A stretch of DNA of 64,000 nt from Streptomyces sp. NBC_01214 (GCF_026340975.1 NZ_JAPEOS010000002.1:1134501-1198500); one strand, 5' to 3'. Positions 29,444 through 37,097 are shown, counted from the stretch's first letter. Notes: generated from the sequence alone by a model not told the origin. A program made the numbers and translations.

Positions 29444-30115
29444 ATGTACCGACGCTCCGCAGCGGCTGCTGTCCTGCTGGCCGCCGCCCTGACGCTGACC
29501 GCCTGCAGTTCGGGCGGGGACGAGGCCGACTCCGGCGCCAAGCCGAAGCCCCCGGCCGCGTCGTCGGCCCCCGACCCGGCGGACGCTCCGCAGCCGTCGA
29601 CCGACCCGAACGCGAAGCCGACCGGCCCCGTCCTGCCGGACGCGAAGATCACCCCGAAGACGGGCAGTTTCACGGCGGAGGAGAAGAAGTACCTGAGCGG
29701 GCGGGTCCCCGACAAGGTGGACCCGGCGTCCGTGCTGCAGGGCGGCCAGGACGCCTGCCAGCGGGTGCAGCGCACCTCGAAGCGCGACAAGGACGCGGCG
29801 ACCGGAGCCGTCATCACCGGCGAGATCCCGGGCGCCAAGGACGCGATCACCCTCCTGTGCCCGGACCAGAAGCCGATCCTCGCCGCGGCGGAGAAGGGCT
29901 TCCCCGAAGGCCCCCGGCCCTCGCCCGCGGCGGGCAACTACCGGGCGCTCACCCAGGCCACGAACTGCACCTGGGAGGCCAAGGGCAAGGACGGCGCCAC
30001 CCTCGCCTCGGGCCCCGAGACCCCGCCCAAGGCGGGCGACAAGATCACGGCGACGATCCCGGCCGGCACGGCGGAGTTCAACTCCTCGGGCTGCTACGCC
30101 TGGATCCCCGCGTAG
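29444..30115 (+). CDS. lipoprotein of unknown function
   Basis: A 223-aa predicted lipoprotein: RR-containing signal (MYRRSAAAAVLLAAALTL) and lipobox LTAC with the lipidated Cys at about residue 21. A Pro/Ala/Asp-rich linker (about 25-75) leads to a small folded domain with three Cys (GQDACQRVQ, TLLCPDQ, NSSGCYAW) and a fourth in ATNCTWEAKGK. The family is not recognised. It follows the LamG protein with a terminator between, so it is probably an independent unit. Confidence 0.78.
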   Translation: MYRRSAAAAVLLAAALTLTACSSGGDEADSGAKPKPPAASSAPDPADAPQPSTDPNAKPTGPVLPDAKITPKTGSFTAEEKKYLSGRVPDKVDPASVLQGGQDACQRVQRTSKRDKDAATGAVITGEIPGAKDAITLLCPDQKPILAAAEKGFPEGPRPSPAAGNYRALTQATNCTWEAKGKDGATLASGPETPPKAGDKITATIPAGTAEFNSSGCYAWIPA

Positions 30116-30124
30116 CCGACCGAC

Positions 30125-30166
30125 AACGCCCCCGAGGACCGGACTCCCGGCCCCCGGGGGCGTTTT
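30125..30166 (+). terminator. intrinsic terminator with T-run
   Basis: AACGCCCCCG (30125-30134) pairs with CGGGGGCGTT and is followed by TTTT ending at 30166. It is one of the few canonical Rho-independent terminators in the window. Confidence 0.85.
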
Positions 30167-30223
30167 CGTACCCCGAAGCGGGGTACCCGCGCGGTCACAG
30201 TCCCGACAGCGGAAGGCGGACCC

Positions 30224-30442
30224 ATGGGCATCGGCGGATGCATCGTCCTGATCGTGGTGGGGGCCGTCCTCACCTTCGCCAGCGACTGGGAGCTGGAGAG
30301 CGTCAACCTCGACCTGGTCGGCCTGATCATGATGGCGGTCGGCGGCATCGGCCTCGCCGTCTACACGAGCATCTACAAACGCCGCCGCACCCCGGGCGCC
30401 GCGATCCCGGTGGTGGACGACCACCGCCGGGACGTCATCTGA
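30224..30442 (+). CDS. small two-helix membrane protein (DUF6458-like)
   Basis: A 72-aa protein with two transmembrane helices (about residues 3-20, IGGCIVLIVVGAVLTFA, and about 32-50, LVGLIMMAVGGIGLAVY) and a basic cytosolic tail (YKRRR). It matches from memory the small actinobacterial DUF6458 family. No function is known. ATG 30224 follows GGCGGACCC. Confidence 0.75.
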   Translation: MGIGGCIVLIVVGAVLTFASDWELESVNLDLVGLIMMAVGGIGLAVYTSIYKRRRTPGAAIPVVDDHRRDVI

Positions 30443-30469
30443 CGCCGCGGATGCCTGTGCGCGCTCCAG

Positions 30470-30688
30470 TTAGGGGGCGAGCGAGATGTTGCCGACGGCC
30501 GTGGACCACTCGATGCCGGAGGCGGGCCGGATGTAGGCGAGCCGGACCCAGCGCTCTTGCCCTTCGTGATTGAGGACGCTCTCGCACACGACGGCCATCA
30601 ACCGGCCCCTTCCCTTGGACGCGATGTCTTCCACGGCATGCCCGATCCACGGGTGCTGCTCGTGCCCGAACGAGTTGCCACCGGTCAC
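30470..30688 (-). CDS. small conserved-looking protein, second of a coupled pair
   Basis: A 72-aa product with an SH3-like/beta-rich pattern (GHAVEDIASKGRGRLMAVV ... WVRLAYIRPASGIEWST). Similar short proteins are remembered near XRE-type regulators in Streptomyces, but no function is known. GTG 30688 overlaps the stop of the upstream 51-aa gene as GTGA, the main evidence for this start over an ATG 141 bases further upstream. Confidence 0.65.
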   Translation of the reverse strand: MTGGNSFGHEQHPWIGHAVEDIASKGRGRLMAVVCESVLNHEGQERWVRLAYIRPASGIEWSTAVGNISLAP

Positions 30689-30840
30689 CTGGTCTGCCCC
30701 CAGCTGCCGTGGCGGGTGGCCGCTGTTGCAAGGAAGCGGGTCCAACCGCGTGCGGCGAGGGCGAGGAGACGTGGACTCGGGCCCGGCGGGGGTTCGGGCA
30801 GCACTGCCTTGCGGGCCGTGCTCGTGCATGTCTGACTCAT
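30685..30840 (-). CDS. 51-aa micro-protein, first of a coupled pair
   Basis: ATG 30840 has GGAG 8 bases upstream and opens a 51-aa basic product ending LAARGWTRFLATAATRHG then SWGQTR. Its stop overlaps the next gene's GTG (GTGA), so the two are translated together. It diverges from the DUF5919 regulator across a 156-bp spacer that carries tandem operator-like repeats. Function unknown. Confidence 0.55.
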   Translation of the reverse strand: MSQTCTSTARKAVLPEPPPGPSPRLLALAARGWTRFLATAATRHGSWGQTR

Positions 30841-30929
30841 GGTTCGGACTCCAGGAGGGTGCGGAGCCGGAGGGTGTCCGGACACTGAGCAGGAAACCGC
30901 GCTGGGTAGCGGACGCATCACGGTCTGTG

Positions 30930-30959
30930 TGGACGTTCGGGGACGTCCGGGGATACCGT
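30930..30959 (+). promoter_or_regulatory. promoter and tandem 10-bp repeat before the DUF5919 regulator
   Basis: TGGACG (30930-30935) and TACCGT (30954-30959) form a -35/-10 pair with an 18-bp spacer. Overlapping it is GGACGTTCGG-GGACGTCCGG, a 10-bp unit repeated in tandem (30931-30950), one helical turn apart. ACGTCCCG-ACGTCCC follows just downstream (30964-30978). It is probably autoregulated. Confidence 0.5.
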
Positions 30960-30996
30960 TGAAACGTCCCGACGTCCCACGGGGAAGGCCGGCTTC

Positions 30997-31728
30997 ATGA
31001 CGAACGAGCGCCTGCGCGCCTCGATTTCGGCGAACTCCGCCACCATCCAGTCGGTTGCTGCGCAGGTCGGGGTGGATCCCAAGACAGTGGAGCGCTGGAT
31101 CACGACCGACCGGACTCCGCACCGCACCCATCGATGGAAGACCGCCACCTTCCTCGGTGTGGACGAGGTCTATCTCTGGCCGTCGATCGCCCGGCAGACC
31201 GAGACGGCGAGTGCTTCCGAGCTGGTGACGTACTACCCGCACCGAGGTGTCGTGCCCGCCGATCTGTGGTCATCCCTGATCGACAACGCCGTGAGTCACG
31301 TCGAGGTCCTCGTCTACGCCGGCCTGTTCCTCTTCGACGGACATCCGGAACTCGCCGAACGGCTCTCCAGGAAGGCGCGGGCGGGTGCCCAGGTACGCAT
31401 CTTGCTGGGCAATCCGGCCTCCGAGGTGGTCCGGCACCGAGGCGAGGAAGAGGGCATCGGGGCGGATCTCGCGGCCCGGGCGCGCATGACACGCCGCTAC
31501 CTCGAGCCCGCCATGACGACCCCGGGGGTGGAGGTCCGGCTGCACGAGACCATCCTCTACAACTCGCTGTACCGATTCGACGACGACGTACTCGTCAACC
31601 CTCACGTGCTGGGTGCGCCCGCCGGCCAGAATCCGGTCCTGCACTTTCGCTACATCCCGGGTGGCCGGAGCTTCAGGCACTACATGAAGAGCTTCGACTA
31701 CGCCTGGGGGCGTGGCACTTCGGCCTAG
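30997..31728 (+). CDS. HTH regulator with DUF5919-like C-terminal domain
   Basis: A 243-aa protein. Residues 1-60 form an XRE-like HTH (SNATIQSVAAQVGV style, here IQSVAAQVGVDPKTVERWI). Residues about 75-240 match the DUF5919/PLD-like fold seen in Streptomyces regulators (HVEVLVYAGLFLFDGHPEL, QVRILLGNPASEVV, HFRYIPGGRSFRHYM). The stop TAG (31726-31728) lies inside the CCTAGG target of the IS481 insertion. Before the insertion it would have ended 10 bases from the NUDIX start, so the two formed one operon. Confidence 0.82.
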   Translation: MTNERLRASISANSATIQSVAAQVGVDPKTVERWITTDRTPHRTHRWKTATFLGVDEVYLWPSIARQTETASASELVTYYPHRGVVPADLWSSLIDNAVSHVEVLVYAGLFLFDGHPELAERLSRKARAGAQVRILLGNPASEVVRHRGEEEGIGADLAARARMTRRYLEPAMTTPGVEVRLHETILYNSLYRFDDDVLVNPHVLGAPAGQNPVLHFRYIPGGRSFRHYMKSFDYAWGRGTSA

Positions 31729-32708
31729 GTGTATTGACCCGCAGCGTTGTTGACTCGGCTGATGGGTGGGTGTCCGCCGAGTGCGGTGTGGCAGCGGTGG
31801 TGGTTGTAGGTGTGGAGGAAGTCTGCCAGGGCTGCTGTCCGCTCGGTGTTGCTGGTGTAGGGCCGGAGATAGGCCCACTCGTCCAGCAGGGTGCGGTTGA
31901 AGCGTTCGACCTTGCCGTTGGTCTGCGGCCGGTAGGGCCGGGTTCGTTTGTGGGTGATCCCGGCCTTGGTCAGGGTCTGGGTGAACAGCTTCGACTTGTA
32001 GCAGGAGCCGTTGTCGGTCAGGACGCGTTCGACGGTGATCGCGTGGTCGGCGAAGAATGCGTTCGCCCGCTCCCAGAAGCCGATGGCGGTCTCTTTGCGT
32101 TCGTCGGTCAGGACCTCGCTGTAGGCCAGGCGGGAGTGGTCGTCGACCGCGGAATGGACGTAGGAGTAGCCGATCACCGGTGTGTTGCTCTTGCGCTGGC
32201 CGGTGGTGGCCTGGCGGTTGCGGTCGCCGGCTGACCGGCCCACGACGCGCCATCCGCCGCCGTCGGGGATGTTGCCGAGCTTCTTGATGTCCACGTGGAC
32301 CAGTTCACCGGGCCGGGTCCGCTCGTAGCGGCGGACCGGCTCGCCGGTGGGCCGGTCGAGCCAGGCCAGGCGGTTCAGGCGGTGCCGGACGAGGATCCGG
32401 TGCACTGTGGAGGCGGGCAGGCCCAGGATCGGGCCGATGCGGGCCGGGCCGAGCTTGCGGTCGGTCCGCAGCCGGCACACATGGTCCTCGACCGTGGCCG
32501 GGGTGCGGTGCGGCGTCGTGCGGGGCCTGCTGGAGCGGTCCGCAAGGCCCGCTTCGCCCTCGGCACGCCAGCGGCGGACCCACTTGTGGGCCGTGGGACG
32601 CGATATCCCCATCTCCGCGGCCACGTGCGCGACCGGACGCCCGGCCAGAACACGTTCGACCAGGATCCGCCTGCCGTGCACGGTCAGCCGGGCATTACGG
32701 TGGGACAC
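31725..32708 (-). CDS. IS481-type transposase
   Basis: A 327-aa DDE transposase with an N-terminal HTH_Mu/Leu-zipper part (VAHVAAEMGISRPTAHKWVRR) and an rve integrase core: HVDIKKLG (first Asp), VLTDNGSCYKS (second Asp) and PQTNGKVERFNRTLLDEW (Glu). The start is GTG 32708. It is complete and looks active, but its stop TAG (31727-31725) lies outside the element, in the duplicated target CCTAGG. The inner IS701-type element separates its start from the outer terminal repeat, where its promoter would be expected. Confidence 0.92.
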   Translation of the reverse strand: MSHRNARLTVHGRRILVERVLAGRPVAHVAAEMGISRPTAHKWVRRWRAEGEAGLADRSSRPRTTPHRTPATVEDHVCRLRTDRKLGPARIGPILGLPASTVHRILVRHRLNRLAWLDRPTGEPVRRYERTRPGELVHVDIKKLGNIPDGGGWRVVGRSAGDRNRQATTGQRKSNTPVIGYSYVHSAVDDHSRLAYSEVLTDERKETAIGFWERANAFFADHAITVERVLTDNGSCYKSKLFTQTLTKAGITHKRTRPYRPQTNGKVERFNRTLLDEWAYLRPYTSNTERTAALADFLHTYNHHRCHTALGGHPPISRVNNAAGQYT

Positions 32709-32738
32709 GAAGACCTCCGTGTGTGGTGTGGAGCCTAG

Positions 32739-34180
32739 TAGTGCTTGGTCAGGTTGGTGTTGGTGTGGGTATGCCGCGGTGGCAGGTGGGGCAGACGCCG
32801 GTCCATGTCGCGAGGAGGGTCTGTAGCTCGCGAACGATGCGGTAGAGGCTCAGGCCGGCGCCGTGTCTTTTGGGGCTCTGGCCAGTCGTTGCAAGGTGCA
32901 GAAGGCGTGCGCGACGGAGACGAGGGTGACGTGGTGGTGCCAGCCGTTGAAGGTGCGGCCCTCGAAGTGGGCCAGGCCCAGGGCCTGTTTCATCTCGCGG
33001 TAGTCGTGCTCGATGCGCCAGCGGAGCTTGGCCAGGCGGACCAGGGTGGTCAGCGGGGTGTCGGCGGGCAGGTCGGACAGCCAGAACTGGACGGGTTCGG
33101 CCTGGTCGGCGGGCCATTCGGCCAGGAGCCAGCACTCGGGCAGCTCCGGGCCGTCGGCCGCCTGGCGGACCTCGCGGCCGGCGGGCCGGATCCGCAGGGT
33201 CACGAACCGCGAGTAGATCCGCTTGAAGCCGCTGCGGCCGGTGCCGGGCCGGGAGCCCTCACGCCATTGCACCGGCTTCGCTGTTTTCCGGCCGGCCGCG
33301 ATGACCAGCTGTTTCACCGACTGCGACTTGTCCGGGTACTTCGCCACCGGCCGGCGCCCGATCCCGGAGTACGGGTCAGCCACGGGCACCGCGTGGCCGG
33401 GCTGGGCCGAGAGGGTGGTGGAGATTCCCACGACGTAGTTCAGGCTCCGGGCCTGCAGGCCGTGCCGGAAGGCGGCCGCGTCTCCGTAACCGGCGTCCGC
33501 AATGGCCACCGGCACCTCGATGCCCCAGGAACGGGTCTCGTCGAGCATGTCGAGTGCGAGCTGCCATTTCTCCACGTGCCCGATGTCGTCGGGGATCTGG
33601 CAGGCGGTGCGTCGGGCGACCTTGTCGGGGTCTGCCTTCGGCGAGGCGGGGTCCCAGGTCTCGGGCTGGAACAGCCGCCAGTCGACCGCCGCCGAGGCGT
33701 GATCCGAGGCCAGGTGCAGCGAGACTCCCACCTGGCAGTTGGTGACCTTGCCCGCGGTGCCGGTGTACTGCCGCGACACACACGCCGAGGCATTGCCGTC
33801 TTTGAGGAAGCCGGTGTCATCGAAGACCAGCACGGTGGGCCGGATCGCCTTTTCCATCTTCCAGGCCAGCCGGGCCCGCACATGCGCCGGATCCCACGGG
33901 CTGGTGGTGATGAAGTGGGCCAGGGCCTGACGGTTCCCGTCCTCGCCCAGCCTGGCGGCCATCGGCTCGACCGACTTGCGCTGCCCGTCCGTGAGCAGGC
34001 CCCGCAGGTAAACCCGCCCCCACCGACGCTGATCCTTCCGCGCGAACGGCTCGAAAACCTCCGCCGCAAAGTCCTCCAACTCGCCACGTACAGATGCAAT
34101 TTCCTCCGGCGTCACACGTCTAGAACGACACACCGAGCCCTTAGGACACGCAACGCCAGCCCCAACCTGACCAAGCCCTA
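32739..34180. mobile_element. IS701-type insertion sequence nested in the IS481-type element
   Basis: A 1442-bp element. Left end TAGTGCTTGGTCAGGTTGG and right end, read inversely, TAGGGCTTGGTCAGGTTGG are nearly perfect inverted repeats. CTAG lies on both sides (32735-32738 and 34181-34184), fitting the 4-base YTAR target rule remembered for IS701. It carries one transposase gene. Confidence 0.92.
32850..34115 (-). CDS. IS701-type transposase, possibly extended by a -1 frameshift
   Basis: A 421-aa DDE transposase with LVFDDTGFLKDG (first Asp), VAIADAGYGDAAAF (second Asp) and RIEHDYREMKQALGL (Glu). GTG 34115 is the likely start; an ATG at 34199 lies outside the element. The zero frame stops at 32850. 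The -1 frame continues with LSLYRIVRELQTLLATWTG, a CPTC motif and a stop at 32749 inside the terminal repeat. The switch point is C CCA AAA (32874-32868), a canonical slippery heptamer. Either programmed frameshifting or a one-base mutation. Confidence 0.88.
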   Translation of the reverse strand: MTPEEIASVRGELEDFAAEVFEPFARKDQRRWGRVYLRGLLTDGQRKSVEPMAARLGEDGNRQALAHFITTSPWDPAHVRARLAWKMEKAIRPTVLVFDDTGFLKDGNASACVSRQYTGTAGKVTNCQVGVSLHLASDHASAAVDWRLFQPETWDPASPKADPDKVARRTACQIPDDIGHVEKWQLALDMLDETRSWGIEVPVAIADAGYGDAAAFRHGLQARSLNYVVGISTTLSAQPGHAVPVADPYSGIGRRPVAKYPDKSQSVKQLVIAAGRKTAKPVQWREGSRPGTGRSGFKRIYSRFVTLRIRPAGREVRQAADGPELPECWLLAEWPADQAEPVQFWLSDLPADTPLTTLVRLAKLRWRIEHDYREMKQALGLAHFEGRTFNGWHHHVTLVSVAHAFCTLQRLARAPKDTAPA

Positions 34181-34272
34181 CTAGACACCTCCACCACACC
34201 GGAGGTCTTCGCCATGATCAAGACCCGACACCGTTAACAACGCTCGTGATCAATACACCTAGGCTGACGGTC

Positions 34273-34743
34273 ATGGCCCGAGTGGACTACTTCAACGACC
34301 CGAACGCGCCCGAGGCGAACAGCATCGTTCCGTCCGTGACCGCGGTCGCTCTGGACGACGACGGCCGCGTCCTGCTGATCCACAGAACCGACAACGACCT
34401 GTGGGCCCTGCCCGGAGGAGGCGTGGACACGGGGGAGTCCGCCGCCGATGCGGCCGTACGCGAGACGCGCGAAGAGACCGGGTTCGACATCGAGGTGACC
34501 GGGCTCGTCGGGCTGTACACCGACCCGCGGCACGTCATCGCGTATGACGACGGAGAGGTCCGCCAGCAGTTCTCGATCTGCTTTTCGGCGCGCATCGTGG
34601 GAGGGGAACGTCGAACGAGCGGTGAGAGCAAGGAAGTGGCCTTCCTGGCTCCGGACGAGCTGAACGGGATGCGGATCCATCCGTCGATGCGGCTGCGCAT
34701 CGATCACGGGCTCGCCCACCGGTCCGAGCCCTACATCGGCTGA
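34273..34743 (+). CDS. NUDIX hydrolase
   Basis: A 156-aa NUDIX protein with the Nudix box: GGGVDTGESAADAAVRETRE then ETGF, fitting GX5EX7REUXEEXGU. It hydrolyses a nucleoside diphosphate linked to another group; the substrate is unknown. ATG 34273 begins 9 bases after the right target duplication of the IS481-type element. Before the insertion it lay directly downstream of the DUF5919 regulator. It now lacks that promoter unless the element drives it. Its end overlaps the convergent HD gene by 13 bases. Confidence 0.9.
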   Translation: MARVDYFNDPNAPEANSIVPSVTAVALDDDGRVLLIHRTDNDLWALPGGGVDTGESAADAAVRETREETGFDIEVTGLVGLYTDPRHVIAYDDGEVRQQFSICFSARIVGGERRTSGESKEVAFLAPDELNGMRIHPSMRLRIDHGLAHRSEPYIG

Positions 34744-35306
34744 TCCGTGCTCCCGGCGTCGGCGCGGGCGACCGCTGCCGCCAGGTACGGGAGAGCTGCG
34801 CTGATCGCCGTGTGGACCTCGCTGCCCGGTGCGTAGCGGGTCAGGATCTCGTCGATGCGTTCGGGGAAGCTGAGCCGCTGACCGGCCGGCCCCGTGGTCA
34901 TGTCGGCACACGTCAGCGCGTCCAGGGCAGCCGATTCCTCGCGCTCGTACACGGCGAGCTCGGCCGACAGGCCGCGCTGCTCGGCCTCGTACGCGGCTCC
35001 GGAGTGGTGGGCGACCAGGCGTACGAGTCGTCCGTCGGCGCCGAGTGATGCCAGGTAGCGGGCCCCGTCCAGGGGGTGGAAGCCGCTGTCGCGGAGCTGC
35101 GGGGCATAGCCGATGTCGTGCAGCCATGCCGCCGCGACCAGCAGCTCCCTGTCCGCATCCGGCACGGATCGGGACAGCTCCCGGGCCCGCTCCGCGACGC
35201 CCTGGGTGTGCAGCCAGCGGTCACCCAGCGGAGGCAGCAGGGACCGCGCCAGCCTGGCCGCACCTCGCGGGGATTCCAGTGGGGATTCCGGTGCGGATGA
35301 AGGCAT
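34731..35306 (-). CDS. HD-domain protein
   Basis: A 191-aa HD-superfamily phosphohydrolase-like protein: RWLHTQGVAERARELS (first His), LLVAAAWLHDIGYAP (HD doublet), LDGARYLAS, LVRLVAHHSGAAYEAE and a distal LDALTCADMT (last Asp). It is convergent with the NUDIX gene, overlapping its 3' end by 13 bases. With the regulator and the NUDIX protein it seems to form a small conserved nucleotide-metabolism neighbourhood, by memory of other Streptomyces. Substrate not known. Confidence 0.85.
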   Translation of the reverse strand: MPSSAPESPLESPRGAARLARSLLPPLGDRWLHTQGVAERARELSRSVPDADRELLVAAAWLHDIGYAPQLRDSGFHPLDGARYLASLGADGRLVRLVAHHSGAAYEAEQRGLSAELAVYEREESAALDALTCADMTTGPAGQRLSFPERIDEILTRYAPGSEVHTAISAALPYLAAAVARADAGSTDQPM

Positions 35307-35338
35307 GGTCCACACCGTACCGATGTGGGCCGCCGTGC

Positions 35339-36466
35339 TCAGTGGCGGACGCCCTCGTAGACCGGGAGGAGGGTGTCCAGGACCGCGTCCATGGAGAAGG
35401 ATTCCGCGGCCAGCTTGCGGGCCGACCGGGAGGCCCCGTGGTTGGCGCTCGGGTCGAGGAGGTCCAGGACGGCGGTGGCGACGGAATCCGGGCCGGGGTC
35501 GACGGCGCGGCCGGCGCCGGTGCGGGCGATGTCGCGGGCCAGGCCGTTGGAGTGCGTCACCACCGTGGGGACGCCCACCGCGAGGGCTTCCAGCACCGAC
35601 ATGGGGAACGGTTCGTCCACCGACGGCAGTACGTAGACGTGGGCGCGGCGCAGCTCGGCCAGGACCTCCGCGCTGGAGAGCGCCCCCGGGACCGTGAACC
35701 GGTCGGTCAGGCCCAGCGCCCCGATCCGCTCCCGTACGGCTCCCAGCTCGCCCTCGTCCGGTCCGGCGACCACGAAGTGCGCGTCCGGGTGGGCGGCGAG
35801 GACCGCCGGGGCCGCGTCCACGAAGTCCACCGGCCGCTTGCGGGCCTGGAGGCGCGCCGAGTACAGGATGCGCGGCGGGCCGCTCAGCGGCGGCCGTTCC
35901 TCTTGCGCCGGGGTCCCGTTGACCAGGCGGACCGCCTGTGCCAAGGGCGGCGCGCCGACCACCGCGTCCAGTCCCTCCCGCTCGTGCGGGGTCAGGTACA
36001 GCACCGCGTCCGCGCCGCGCAGCAGCCGGCGTACCGCCACCGCGTCCAGCACCTTGGCCAGTAGCTTCTCGCTCGGGTCCACCATGCCGTGGGTCTGCAG
36101 CACCAGAGGCTTTCCCGCCCGCAGCGCCGCCAGGGCGACCGGCAGCGTCACCAGGTCCCGGGCCAGGTGGACGTGGACGACGTCGGCGTCCCGCACCAGC
36201 CGGCCGGCCGAGGCCAGCAGGGCGGGCGAGGTCATCCCGCTGAAGCCGAGGGGCAGCAGCCGGCGGGCCGGGAACAGCTGCGCCGGAACGCCCTCCACGG
36301 AGGTCGGCCACGGATCGAAGCCCTCGCCGAGCGCGAGCAGCCGCGCCTCGTGGCCCCGGGCCCGCAGCCCCTTCGCCAGGTTCAGCGCGACCCGTACCGG
36401 TCCGCCGAAGGCGTGCGAGGGGGAGTGGAGCGTGACGGCGTGCAGGACTCTCATCGCGGCACTCAC
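35339..36466 (-). CDS. glycosyltransferase family 4
   Basis: A 375-aa GT-B fold retaining glycosyltransferase: GGPVRVALNLAKGL near the N-terminus, VVHVHLARDLV, the mid linker RILYSARLQARKRP, and the C-terminal nucleotide-sugar site DEPFPMSVLEALAVGVPTVV with the EX7E pattern. GTG 36466 overlaps the acetyltransferase stop (GTGA) and has GGAGGAG 5 bases upstream, so it is coupled; ATG 36454 is the alternative. Donor and acceptor unknown. Confidence 0.88.
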   Translation of the reverse strand: MSAAMRVLHAVTLHSPSHAFGGPVRVALNLAKGLRARGHEARLLALGEGFDPWPTSVEGVPAQLFPARRLLPLGFSGMTSPALLASAGRLVRDADVVHVHLARDLVTLPVALAALRAGKPLVLQTHGMVDPSEKLLAKVLDAVAVRRLLRGADAVLYLTPHEREGLDAVVGAPPLAQAVRLVNGTPAQEERPPLSGPPRILYSARLQARKRPVDFVDAAPAVLAAHPDAHFVVAGPDEGELGAVRERIGALGLTDRFTVPGALSSAEVLAELRRAHVYVLPSVDEPFPMSVLEALAVGVPTVVTHSNGLARDIARTGAGRAVDPGPDSVATAVLDLLDPSANHGASRSARKLAAESFSMDAVLDTLLPVYEGVRH

Positions 36467-37002
36467 TTGGGCTCCTCCACCGGGCGGCGGTGCCCGTCCT
36501 GGGTCTGCAGGGTCAGTTCGGGCAGGTCCTTGTGGACCACGGCGCCGGCCCCGGCGACCGCGCAGCGGCCCACCGTGACCCCGGCGAGCACGGTCGCCCG
36601 TACCGCCACCCACGCGCCGTCCTCGATCACGATCGGGGCGTTGCGGTAGCGGAAGTCGGCGGCCCGGTGGTCGTGCGAGCCGGTGCACAGCATGGCTTCC
36701 TGCGAGACGCACACGTTCGCCCCGATGGTCACCGGCTCCAAGTTCAGCAGCCAGGCGCCCTCACCTATCCAGGTGTGGTCCCCGATGTCGAGCTTCCACG
36801 GCCACAGCACCCGCACCCGGTGCCGGATCAGCACGCCCTCGCCGATCTTCGCGCCGAAGGCCCGCAGCAGCGACACCCGCACCCGCGCCGGACAGAACCA
36901 GCTCATGAACAGCGTGTTCATCACGGCGAACCAGAGCGCCTGCGTCAGCAGCCCGCGGCCCTTGTCGTACCCGGCCAGCGTGAAGGAAGGAAGATCCCGC
37001 AA
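36463..37002 (-). CDS. WcaF-like hexapeptide acyltransferase
   Basis: A 179-aa left-handed beta-helix acetyltransferase of the colanic-acid WcaF type, with a hydrophobic N-terminal stretch, hexapeptide turns (IGEGVLIRHRVRV, IGDHTWIGEGAW, VTIGANVCVSQ) and the conserved GSHDHRAADFRY histidine region. It probably O-acetylates the exopolysaccharide repeat. The start is TTG 37002, behind GGGGG; no in-frame ATG fits. Divergent from wzy and coupled to the downstream glycosyltransferase. Confidence 0.85.
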   Translation of the reverse strand: MRDLPSFTLAGYDKGRGLLTQALWFAVMNTLFMSWFCPARVRVSLLRAFGAKIGEGVLIRHRVRVLWPWKLDIGDHTWIGEGAWLLNLEPVTIGANVCVSQEAMLCTGSHDHRAADFRYRNAPIVIEDGAWVAVRATVLAGVTVGRCAVAGAGAVVHKDLPELTLQTQDGHRRPVEEPK

Positions 37003-37097
37003 CTGTCGCCCCCATGTGTCCTGCGCCGCCGCCTCCCCGGGCGTGGCCCGCTCAGACTAGACTGCCCGCGGACCAGGCACATCGGGTGGGGGCGGCA

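Larger units (their letters stand above)
31730..34257. mobile_element. IS481-type insertion sequence (interrupted by an IS701-type element)
   Basis: Left end TGTATTGACCCGCAGCGTTG (31730 on) and right end, read inversely from 34257, TGTATTGATCACGAGCGTTG are imperfect inverted repeats of about 25 bp. CCTAGG flanks both sides (31724-31729 and 34258-34263), a 6-bp duplication of the NCTAGN type known for IS481. Without the inner element and its 4-base duplication the element is 1082 bp, normal for the family. Confidence 0.92.

Noticed and set aside
26603..30424. A 1273-codon minus-strand frame
   Set aside because: It lies antisense to the secreted LamG protein and the lipoprotein, both of which have signal peptides and domains. 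The minus product has none.
30470..30829. A 119-aa start (ATG 30829) for the small minus-strand gene
   Set aside because: The extra N-terminal part is out-of-frame overlap with the 51-aa micro-gene. The GTGA overlap at 30688 gives the better start.
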